Assembly: GCA_000697335.1 (NCBI GenBank)
Contig: JNEM01011129.1
Span: 1 to 10,047 of the forward strand
Source: Conidiobolus incongruus B7586
Lineage: Eukaryota > Entomophthoromycota > Entomophthoromycetes > Entomophthorales > Conidiobolaceae
Direction of reading: 5' to 3'
Length of the DNA: 10,047 bases
Shown piece by piece: positions 1 to 9,239 of this stretch. Each line of letters opens with the position of its first letter. The first letter of the stretch is position 1. The notes beneath the pieces are model-generated. The model was not told the DNA's origin. It saw only the letters and a list, made by a program, of their open reading frames with translations, and did not search any database. Position numbers and translations under genes: made by a program.

Positions 1-1000
1 CTAAAATTATTTAAGACTTGTAAATAACTTATAAAGATGATGCTTTATTTAGAATTATTATATATCACTAAATTAGTGATTTTAAAGCTAAAAGAGATAT
101 TATTTATATTTTATTAAAATCTAAAATATTAATTTTTATTATTACTTTTTTATTTATTGATAAAAAAAATATATTAATAAATATCTTTTTATTTTAGTTA
201 AAAAACTATCGAAATAACTTATTATTAATTATATAAATATATTATATATATATGTTTAAACTTAGATTAATTAATAAAAATATAAATTAAATATCTTATA
301 ATTTAACAAAATCCTAAAAAAAACTAAAATAATTAAAGTTAAATTAAACTAATTAAAATATAGCTAAAGACAAAGGTTTTTATAATAAACACTTATAACT
401 AATAAATCTTAAGTTTTTTATATAATTTTTTTATTTAAAAATAAATAAAATGTTAGATCCAGCTAAATTAATCATTTTAACAAATTTTAATAAATAATTT
501 AAATATAAATGAATATTAACTTTTATAACAAATTAAAATGATATATAGTTTTTTATTTAATAACTCAAAAAATATTAATTAATAATAAACTTTATATAAT
601 TTTTAAATAATATTCTCAATATAAATTAAAAATACCCATTATTTTTTATGATAATTATAAAATATATAAAATTAAAGCTATAAAAGATTTTTTATAAAAA
701 AATTCAAAAGTGTTACTATATATAATATATTCACTTAATTATAACCTATATAATTATAATTATTTTAAATAATTAAAAAATCAATTTATTAGAAAAAATA
801 CCTATAAAGAAATTAAATTAGTTTATAAAACATTAAATTTGAGTTTTTAATAAAAAACCTATGTTTTAAATATTAGAAGTTTATCAAAAATATAGAAAAA
901 AGTTATTAATAATAAAAGAAAGTATTAATTTTATATTGTTTATTAAATTTAATATATTATTTATTAATTTAATTATTTAATTTTAATTTCAAAATTATGC
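1..1000. other. Extremely AT-rich low-information DNA
   Basis: By eye only about 8 to 15 per cent of bases are G or C, clearly less than in the spacer DNA that follows. Stop codons are dense in all frames and I find no coding segment, RNA gene or clear repeat boundary. It could be a heavily decayed repeat, possibly eroded by a C-to-T process such as repeat-induced point mutation, but no element family can be named from what remains. The right edge near 1000 is a judgement from base composition. Confidence 0.5.
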
Positions 1001-1649
1001 TATTACTTAATTTTTGCACTAATACTAATAGATGTATATTCTTTGTGGTTATGATATTTGTCCAATGATTATAACTTATTTTGTATAAGATTAAATAGCT
1101 TTTAATATGTTTTCTTGATTTTATTAATTTAATTAATAAATTAAAAACTTAATAATAATAAATTTGGTGATTTATTTATTAGAGTTGACAGTAATAAAAT
1201 AATTATATTCATAGTTTTATTATAAAAATAGTGTTATAATATTTATATATTAGGATATTGAATGTATTTCAATAAATATAAAACTTGAGCCTATTTCAAA
1301 ATAATTTTATTGTTTGACAATTTATGTTAAAATTATGTACAAATAATTAAATACATCATTTTGATTTATTATTTAAAATATTAGAAGTAATAATCTTGAA
1401 TATATTCAATACAAATAATTATAATGTAGTATATAATATTCCTATTGATTAGAGAAATATTTATAAATCATCCCATTCATTATAAAGAATTTATTTGATC
1501 GAATTATCAACATCATCAGATTAGTTATTTAGTAGAGAGTACAGATTTAATAAAAACAATAACTATTAATCATCTAGATATTAAACATAATATTACTTGT
1601 AAACAAGAAAAATATTGAATATTATAGTTCATTTATGAGTATCTCATAT
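1001..1649. other. AT-rich spacer upstream of the relic gene
   Basis: This spacer is somewhat richer in G and C than the first kilobase. I see no open reading frame, no RNA gene and no repeat. The promoter and first exon of the ancestral upstream acyl-CoA synthetase copy probably lay near its right end, but too little similarity to the working gene's promoter survives to place them. Confidence 0.4.
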
Positions 1650-3199
1650 AATGACGAAAATTCCTTTAATTATGAGTCTGGATATTTCATAGATTAATTA
1701 AATGATATTCTATTAATCTATTCGATATTATACAAGGTCAAATATGTTTCAGTATTTATTTAGATATCAATTATATCAAAGAATATTTATTAATTTATTA
1801 AGATAGCTCTACAGATTTTTAGTGAAAACCCAATGCTAGGAAATATCAAAGAATCTCTTAATCCAAAAGATAAACCAACTTTGGACTACTTAACTTATGG
1901 TGAAGTGCAAGAGAAAGTGAATCGAATCAAATGTGGTCTATTTCATCTACTTCAATCTTGTCCAAATTTTCAACCCAGTCAACCTGATTTGAACTCATCA
2001 AGCAATGACCTAAGATTGAACACAGTTGGAATCTTTTCAAGAAATCGCATGGAATGGGTGATCACAGATTTGAGTTGTTTAAGTATGAACGTTACTTCTG
2101 TCGGACTATTCGATACATACAGCCAGGAACAATTAGAATATGTTATTAATGAATCTGAAGTGGGAATTGTTGTATGCGATGGCTCTCAGATCTATAAGCT
2201 ACTTAGAACTCAAACAGAGCTACCTCATTTAAAATATATTGTTTGTATGGATGAGCTAAAAGAAAATCAAGATCCTAGACACAATTGGGCTTACAAAGTA
2301 CTTGAAGAATGGACTAAGAGTAAAGGTATTCAACTATTAGACTTTAGTGAATTGGAAGAATTAGGCCTAAAGCATCCAGCTAATTTTCAGAGACCAAGAT
2401 CGAATGATATTTACACCCTATGTTATACTTCAGGAACTACAAGGATGACTCAAGAAGTGAAAGCATCTCATACAAATATCTTTCACTCTTATTTTCAATA
2501 CATTTTTTGATTGGCAAAAGAATATGTGAAATCGCTTTCATGAAAAAACACGAAAGATAAAATTGGACATGAATATGATAATTAAAAAATTAATTTATGT
2601 TATTTGATTAATTCCTGGACTTAATTATTATTCAAATAAATAATTTTTATGACATTTTTAAATTTTAATAGTATAGGAAACATTTTGGTGTGAATAAAAT
2701 ATTTCAAAGATTATAAAGTCTAATAATTTGAAAGTATTATTCAAACATGGATGAATCATTTTAGATTGAAATTTATTAGAATATATCATTCTTTAAAAAA
2801 TATAAATAAAATGAAAATCTATCGATTTTTAAGGGCAGATATTTAATTAATATTGCCAAAATAATATTATATATATGCAATCAATATATCCAAATCAAAT
2901 ATCATAGCCAAGCCACCACTAAAGAATAAAAAACATTGTATAGATTGAGGAATCATTATAATGATTCTGTGTTAGATATGGTTGTAAGTTTTGTTGAATA
3001 CCATGCCAAATTACATTATTATATCCTTAGATATTTACCATCTACTCTTGTTATATCGTGTATCTATTTTAGTGATGGGTGGTATTTGAAATTTCTTTGG
3101 ATATAATGAGCACGAATACATAATCATATTAGAAAGTTGTAAATTTCAAAAATGTACCTAAACTTTTTTCATCAGTAAGATAGTTTTAAAAGATTATAC
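1650..3199 (+). pseudogene. Decayed tandem copy of long-chain acyl-CoA synthetase
   Basis: This is a dead paralogue of the intact gene at 5373-7577, on the same strand. Positions 1781-1826 are about 72 per cent identical to the working gene at a fixed offset of 3864 bases. They include the counterpart of intron 2, with TATTAAT in place of TACTAAT and a final AG at 1806. The block 1827-2441 is nearly identical. From 2442 identity falls abruptly to about 67 per cent and the frame meets a stop at 2508-2510. Further relics follow in family order: YVKSLS near 2523 (matching YERIALY), RKHFGVNKIF near 2675 (KKGLGVHHAL), KIYRFLRADI near 2813 (EVLDALSCMF), AKPPL near 2907 (VGPAV; the family often has VGPPL), DGWYLK at 3074 (DGFFLT), RKL then ISKMY near 3131 (RKSNIIKLS), and LNFFHQ with KRLY ending at 3199 (LKNFYQ and DKLY). 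Several stops and sizeable internal losses show it cannot make an enzyme. The exon 1 counterpart (about 1650-1682) is weakly supported, so the left edge is uncertain. Confidence 0.85.
1827..2441 (+). repeat. Near-identical duplicate block, copy A (in the pseudogene)
   Basis: These 615 bases match 5691-6305 with a single difference seen by eye, C at 2417 against T at 6281, which is silent in the working gene. The block codes for the N-terminal half of the AMP-binding region and stops inside the nucleotide-binding loop, just after the codons for TSGTT. Because the flanks are still homologous but only about 70 per cent identical, the block looks like a conversion tract and not the whole unit of a recent duplication. 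It gives the relic an open frame of 225 codons from the ATG at 1833, which is not evidence of a functional protein. Confidence 0.93.
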
Positions 3200-5200
3200 T
3201 ATATTAAAGTATCCATAAACTACAAAATCCTTAGAGAAACAAGAATTATCGTGATTTTAATCAAGTGTATTCATTATGTGTTAGCAATTTTTGTAAATTA
3301 AATTGTATAATCCACTTAAATTTAATAACCCCCACTCAAGATTAATTTTGTACTATAATATTGATATTTAAGTACTTGCCAAAAAAAGTTATTTAATGGA
3401 ATAATCGATCACAGTCCAAATATTACAATAGTGCCACGTTTATGTCGATCAATATAGATTTGGTCATTAATAAATATTTACAAGAATCATAATTAATATA
3501 AATGTAATTAATGTTTCTTTTTAACATCTATATTTAATAAACGAAGAAAAAAAATCTAATAAAAATCATACTACCATTTAAGTGTTAGCTTTAATGATAG
3601 TATTTCAAAACATGATTAATAATTATGTTTCAAAAAAGTAACATTAAGCATAATAATCAAGATTTTGAATAAAGGTTGGTACTTACGTTAATTTACAAAT
3701 AGTTTGTAATCCATTTTTCGTCTTACAAATTTTGAATTAATTCGAATCTTGTATTATATATATCTATATATACAACAATTATATAAATATTTACCATATT
3801 ATTTGATAAATAATCTAATGTAATAGTCAAAGATTACTATTTAACAATATTAAACTGCAATGCTTCGATATATTGTAAAATTCTCAGTTTTAATTAACTT
3901 TGCTCTAAAAATGTAATATATAATCTAAGAACTTAAATTGATAATATAACCTTCCTCATTCAGAGCTAATCAGTCAACAATATCAAGTTATGAGCGATTC
4001 ATAACCTTTTTAATCATATTACTCTTTAAGATTGTTATACAGCCTAAATATTATAATAGCATGAAAAATATCCAAAAACTTTTTTCAAAACCAGTCACAG
4101 TTTTGTTAATAATAACAACAATCAAAATACTTACTTTTATGGGATTGATATAGTACTATTACGTTAACATCCTTGTTATAATTAATTATTTATTTGTTAT
4201 CATAAAACCTTCAGGGTAAATTATCTACCTAAACTATTGTCTTACAACCTCATTGACAAAAATATTTACATGATCTATATATAATATAAAAACATATTCT
4301 CTAATGTTAAATCACTTTCTTTGATCCTTATCACAAAAATTTTAATAACATTTTGATTTTTATCATCATTTATATATTTATAGCAATTCTATCAGAATAA
4401 AAAGAATTAAAATTAATTAAGGGGCTCGAGGTATTTATATTTTGTTTATAAACTAAATTCAACATTATATCCATCATAATTATTTCATACTAGTTTATCA
4501 CAGTTCATTCTTTAATCAGAACTATTTAAAATTATTAATGTATTGTTTATTATTGTTATATAGTAAAAATTCCATAAGTTATTATTCATATTCTTATTTT
4601 GTATCTCAAATCATTATTAAATAATACCATTTATTTATTATATTAATTTTGTTATAATATTATATAATAATATAATGATAATATAATGCAAAATCGATAA
4701 TCATGTTAAATATAATCAACCACATTCTCCACACTAAAATTTTGGATTTTTTATCTTTCACATGAAAATTTTCAGTAAATTTACAATATTTCCCATTTCA
4801 TTCAAAATTTTCACAAAACAATAATAAAATTGGAATTATTCAATTATAAGTATATAGAAAACCTTGTGATTTTTTGTTGATGAGCGCAATAAAGTGGTAT
4901 GATTTAAAGGCTCGATAAACATGTTTAATTTGGAAAAAATGTATTCAATTTTATCAAATAATAAGGCTTGGTAATTGTTATTTGAAGTATTATTTGATAT
5001 TGATTAATGTAGATATCAAAAACATTATTTTGTATGTATCAATGGAAAACAAGGACAATTTATATCTTAATAATATATCGCTTTAATATATAAAAATTAT
5101 GATGAATTACAAGTTAAGTATATATTAAAAGTAATGTATTCTTGAATTAATTCAAACAGGACAAGGGGAATGAGGGGTAATCAAATAAATGAGTAATTTA
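3200..5200. other. AT-rich intergenic spacer between the two loci
   Basis: About 2 kb separates the relic from the promoter region of the working gene. Stops are frequent in every frame and I recognise no coding relic, RNA gene or transposon ends. The only local structure is a small tandem repeat at 4667-4688. Composition is about 20 to 25 per cent G plus C by eye, like the spacer downstream of the gene and unlike the two ends of the window. Confidence 0.5.
4667..4688. repeat. Two-copy 11-base tandem repeat
   Basis: The unit ATAATATAATG occurs twice head to tail at 4667-4677 and 4678-4688 without a mismatch. It lies in spacer and is probably simple replication slippage in AT-rich DNA. Confidence 0.7.
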
Positions 5201-5254
5201 TCATATGAAAATGACGTGAAATAAAAAGCTGTATTTTATAAGAGTCGTTTTTAA

Positions 5255-5262
5255 TATAAATA
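5255..5262 (+). promoter_or_regulatory. Candidate TATA box of the acyl-CoA synthetase gene
   Basis: TATAAATA lies about 110 bases before the start codon. Between it and the ATG runs a pyrimidine-rich leader with repeated CTCTT-like words and 11 consecutive T at 5357-5367, a common arrangement in fungal promoters near the transcription start. In AT-rich DNA such a match has a sizeable chance component, so position and the leader carry most of the weight. Confidence 0.45.
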
Positions 5263-5372
5263 GGCAATATTCTTCATTTTTACCTAGTTTTAGTAACTCT
5301 AGTTGACTTATATTGCTTAACTCTTTATCATTTAACTCTTAATTTTCACTCTATAGTTTTTTTTTTTGCAAA

Positions 5373-7577
5373 ATGGATCCTACTGATATCAAATTAGAAT
5401 TTATGAAAAATTTGCAAAACATTAATATTAATGAACAAATGATTCCTCTTAAAGATGCTCGTAAACAGGGTGAATCTGGTATGTTATCCTTACTTTACTA
5501 TATTATCATTAATTGATCATCCATTATTCTAGTCGTGTACATTAATCCTTTATATCATGACTGGATGAAATACTATCAGTCAATTGAAGATTTGACAATA
5601 TTAGACTTGTTTGAATATGGTAGATTGTTATCCATTATTCTAAAGAATCATTACTAATTGAATAAAACAGCTGTAGAGAAATTTCGTGATAACCCAATGC
5701 TAGGAAATATCAAAGAATCTCTTAATCCAAAAGATAAACCAACTTTGGACTACTTAACTTATGGTGAAGTGCAAGAGAAAGTGAATCGAATCAAATGTGG
5801 TCTATTTCATCTACTTCAATCTTGTCCAAATTTTCAACCCAGTCAACCTGATTTGAACTCATCAAGCAATGACCTAAGATTGAACACAGTTGGAATCTTT
5901 TCAAGAAATCGCATGGAATGGGTGATCACAGATTTGAGTTGTTTAAGTATGAACGTTACTTCTGTCGGACTATTCGATACATACAGCCAGGAACAATTAG
6001 AATATGTTATTAATGAATCTGAAGTGGGAATTGTTGTATGCGATGGCTCTCAGATCTATAAGCTACTTAGAACTCAAACAGAGCTACCTCATTTAAAATA
6101 TATTGTTTGTATGGATGAGCTAAAAGAAAATCAAGATCCTAGACACAATTGGGCTTACAAAGTACTTGAAGAATGGACTAAGAGTAAAGGTATTCAACTA
6201 TTAGACTTTAGTGAATTGGAAGAATTAGGCCTAAAGCATCCAGCTAATTTTCAGAGACCAAGATCGAATGATATTTACACTCTATGTTATACTTCAGGAA
6301 CTACAGGAATGCCAAAAGGAGCGCAGCTATCTCATAAAAACATTCTTCACGCATCGTTATATATGTCACAGCAATTTTATTGCCGATTTCCAAACATTAC
6401 ATTTTCTGTACTTTCTTATTTACCACTATCTCACATTTATGAACGAATTGCCCTGTATGCAGGGACTCGAGTGGGGTTTAAAATGGGATTTTGGAGAAAT
6501 GATCCTAAAAAATTAGTTGAAGACTTGCAATTGATGAAACCGACCATTTTTAATTCAGTTCCAAGGGTCTTAAACAGGATATACAGTATAGTCATGAGCA
6601 AAGTGGATCATGGTCACCCTATTGTTGCTTCCATCTTTCGACATGCTTTGAATATTAAACTTGCCAATTATAAAAAAGGTCTCGGAGTCCATCATGCTCT
6701 TTGGGATACTTTAATCTTCAATAAGTTGAAAATGGTTTTGGGCGGAAATTTGGTTTATATTATATCAGGAAGTGCCCCAATTAAAGGCGAAGTTCTTGAT
6801 GCATTAAGTTGTATGTTTGGCATCATAACTGCTGAAGGCTATGGATCCACAGAAACTACTACAGGATGCACTTTAACTTTAATCCAGGATATGACGAAAG
6901 GTCATGTTGGACCGGCGGTAATATATTCTCAATTGAAGTTCAAAGACGTCCCAGAAATGAACTATATAAATACTCCTTCTAATCCTCAAGGCGAGATTTG
7001 TATTAAAGGTCCTAACGTATTACATGGATATTATAAAAATCAACAAAAATATAAAGAAAGTTTTGATGAGGATGGATTCTTCTTAACTGGCGATATTGGT
7101 ATGCTAACTAATCAAAAAACCATAAAGTTAGTGGATCGCAAGAGTAATATTATCAAATTGAGCCAAGGCGAGTATGTTTCTTTGGAAGCGATTGAAGCGG
7201 TTTATTCTGAATGCGACTTGGTATTGATGAATTGGATATATGGAGATAGTTTTAGACCATGTTTAGTTGGAGTTTTTGTTGTGAATCCAGATACTTTTAT
7301 CCCTTGGGCACAAAAAATTATCTCTAATAATCTGGCCATTGAACAACTATGTCAGCATGATTTGATTATAAAAGAATTTATAGTTGTATTAAATCGAATT
7401 GCAGAGAAAAATGGATTGAAAGGATATGAAAAGTTAAAGGCGGTATATTTAGAACCATTACCTTTCACTCCTGATCAAGGCTTAGTTACTCCAACATTGA
7501 AAGCTAAGAGAAAAAATTTGAAGAATTTTTATCAGTCTGTATTGGATAAACTTTATAACGGTATTGATGAAAAGTGA
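5373..7577 (+). CDS. Long-chain acyl-CoA synthetase (fatty acid CoA ligase), three exons
   Basis: The model joins 5373-5478, 5533-5619 and 5671-7577 into 699 codons ending in TGA. The enzyme activates long-chain fatty acids with ATP to acyl-adenylate and then acyl-CoA, feeding lipid synthesis, remodelling and beta-oxidation. Residues 1-64 (exons 1 and 2) form the family's N-terminal extension; the exon 2 to 3 junction reads DLFEYAVEKF, the usual entry to the AMP-binding domain. The nucleotide-binding loop YTSGTTGMPKG is at 271-281, EGYGSTET at 453-460, TGDIG at 537-541 with the ribose-binding Asp 539, and DRKSNIIKLSQGEY at 553-566, typical of eukaryotic long-chain enzymes. TPTLKAKR at 671-678 is the C-terminal domain motif with the expected lysine. 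Length is normal for the family. I see no signal peptide, no strong membrane segment and no C-terminal peroxisomal tripeptide (it ends DEK). The start ATG at 5373 sits in AAAATGG and follows a T-rich leader. The open frame continues upstream of exon 3 to a TTG at 5658, but that part is intron. Chain-length preference cannot be read from the sequence. Confidence 0.93.
5479..5532 (+). other. Intron 1 of the acyl-CoA synthetase gene (54 bases)
   Basis: It opens with GTATGT and ends in CTAG, with a CATTAAT branch-point candidate about 20 bases before the 3' end. Splicing joins a codon after its first base and reads GESVVYINP, which fits the family's N-terminal Gly-Glu-Ser region followed by a Tyr-x-Asn segment. 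The intron length is a multiple of three, but retention would bring an in-frame TGA, so an unspliced message cannot give a full-length protein. Confidence 0.8.
5620..5670 (+). other. Intron 2 of the acyl-CoA synthetase gene (51 bases)
   Basis: It begins GTAGAT, carries a strong TACTAAT branch point at 5652-5658 and ends in ACAG. Splicing restores DLFEYAVEKF across the junction, matching the conserved start of the AMP-binding domain. Retention leads to an in-frame TAA at 5655-5657. The same stretch is recognisable, with TATTAAT, in the upstream pseudogene at about 1769-1806. Confidence 0.87.
5691..6305 (+). repeat. Near-identical duplicate block, copy B (in the working gene)
   Basis: This is the partner of 1827-2441. 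It codes for roughly residues 72 to 276 of the enzyme, up to and including SGTT of the nucleotide-binding loop. The working gene continues smoothly on both sides with intact family motifs, so it is the likely donor of the sequence now found in the pseudogene. Confidence 0.93.
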
Positions 7578-7621
7578 TCCAATATTGGAAAACTTGCATA
7601 GTATACTAACTAGTTATTTTC

Positions 7622-7627
7622 AATAAA
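7622..7627 (+). terminator. Candidate polyadenylation signal
   Basis: AATAAA lies 45 bases after the TGA stop of the acyl-CoA synthetase gene, in a short AT-rich 3' region. The hexamer and distance suit eukaryotic cleavage and polyadenylation, although AATAAA is frequent by chance in this DNA. Confidence 0.5.
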
Positions 7628-7859
7628 CGTTATAATACAGTACATTCATGTTAAATTTCTGCTTATTACAAATATTTTTAATGTATGTTGTATTCATTAA
7701 AACTATTGAACCTAATGTTTAAAATTGATTTACTATGATTGATTGCTGATATTGAGTTTAATTTTTTACTTGAAAATCTATATGATAATTTAATCTAAAA
7801 TAAATCATTAGTTGATATTAGATTGTGTCGTGTTTTAAAATAAGTTTTTTAAATAATGG

Positions 7860-7949
7860 TTGTTAGAAAAGTACTCGTAATATGATTTAGTAAATTATTT
7901 ATTAATAAGCTTATTTGAATAGTTGATTCACTAAATGATATACTAACAA
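7860..7949. repeat. Imperfect palindrome, possible hairpin or tiny MITE remnant
   Basis: The arms ATATGATTTAGT (7880-7891) and ACTAAATGATAT (7930-7941) pair at 11 of 12 positions. Outside them TTGTTAG (7860-7866) and CTAACAA (7943-7949) pair perfectly, with 13 extra bases on the left side. A perfect 12-base palindrome, AATAAGCTTATT (7904-7915), lies almost exactly at the centre. No target-site duplication was found, and chance pairing in AT-rich DNA is not excluded. Confidence 0.4.
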
Positions 7950-8651
7950 AGAGTATCCTTTAATTATGAACTGACAAAGCCAGCCTGAATTAGAAATAGT
8001 ATTGGCTTAACTATCAAATTGAGATGGTAGGTTATTTTTGAAATGCATCAATTGATATGAAAGATTACCAAATATTGCATTTTTTATTTTTTATCTCAAA
8101 TCCTCCAATTTAGTAAAATAAAATTTTAAAATATTGAATTTTTATGATATTTAACTTATATAAAGAATAAACTTCAAATTTGCTCACATCCTTTGCTTTG
8201 TAAATTTTAAATCCATCATTTTTATTTTATCTACTTTTATGATTTTATATATAAAAGCAATAAATGCATTATTTTCATTATCCAAATCTTGGTTAATTTA
8301 ACTAAATATATTAAAATGTATTTGAGGTGAGCACTAAATAAATTCTTCCCAGTCAGTTATCTACACAAATATATTATTTAGTAAACAATAATGGTTTAGG
8401 CATTACTTGGTAAATATTATATTGAAAACCAAAATGGCTAACGATTTAAAATAATAAATCTAGTGAGTATTTCTATATTAAATATTTCATGTGAAAAAAA
8501 TTTATATTAGCATTTTTTTCATATTTCAATCTTAAGGGAATTTTTAGTTTAATTATATTACATAAGGTAATTGGTTAAATTAATTACTTACTCTCTAAAA
8601 CTATATGATTATTAGCATTCGGTGGTATAGGAAAGGTGAATTAAATTCCTC

Positions 8652-8654
<3 letters not shown>

Positions 8655-8688
<34 letters not shown>
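8655..8688. repeat. (AT)17 microsatellite
   Basis: Seventeen uninterrupted AT units lie in spacer about 1.1 kb downstream of the gene. The tract is self-complementary and likely to vary in length between isolates. Confidence 0.97.
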
Positions 8689-8690
<2 letters not shown>

Positions 8691-9239
8691 TTACTCAAAA
8701 CTTTATTTTTCAAATTTTTTATATTAAGTGTCATATCATGAATAATAGCTAAAATGTTATTTCTTCAAATAGTGTTACAGCTGAATACAGAAATAATACT
8801 ATTAGTTTACTCTTAATTTAAATGATTCTGTAATTCATTTGATTCTTGACTCCTATCCCTATTTGATTAAAAATTATTGTTCATAATAATATAATGTTGA
8901 AAAACAGTATTATTGTCAATCGGCATTTACATTACATAATTTATTTTCAATGATTTGATGCACATCAAGGTAACCAGATAAAAAATTGGTAAAGTCCAAG
9001 ATTAGCTGGTGGTCATAAACAATCTAATTTCATTAACAACAATTAAATTTCGCTTTTAATACATTCAAATTTTGTATAGTAAATATTTAGTAGATTCCTA
9101 CTTATGTTCAATATGAAATATATTATCTTCAATTTACATATTTTTTTATTTATTGCAGTAAATTATTATTAAACGTACCCTGAACACCATCGATTATTTT
9201 AACCAAATTTGATAAAATATTTTATATATCAATTTTATA

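Larger units (their letters stand above)
7640..9230. other. AT-rich intergenic spacer downstream of the gene
   Basis: No open frame of note, no RNA gene and no third acyl-CoA synthetase relic can be recognised on either strand. It contains the imperfect palindrome at 7860-7949 and the dinucleotide microsatellite at 8655-8688. Base composition resembles the spacer at 3200-5200. Confidence 0.5.

Noticed and set aside
185-230. Weak inverted similarity to about 9978-10030, which could suggest terminal repeats of one large element
   Set aside because: The match is short, needs gaps and consists mostly of A and T. It is not above what composition alone would give.
1-1000. Possible decayed retroelement coding sequence
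   Set aside because: A few words loosely recall polymerase-region peptides, but no motif, boundary or terminal repeat supports naming a family.
6268-6516. 82-codon open frame within the acyl-CoA synthetase gene in another frame
   Set aside because: It is a shadow of the conserved AMP-binding coding sequence, with no family resemblance and no signals of its own.
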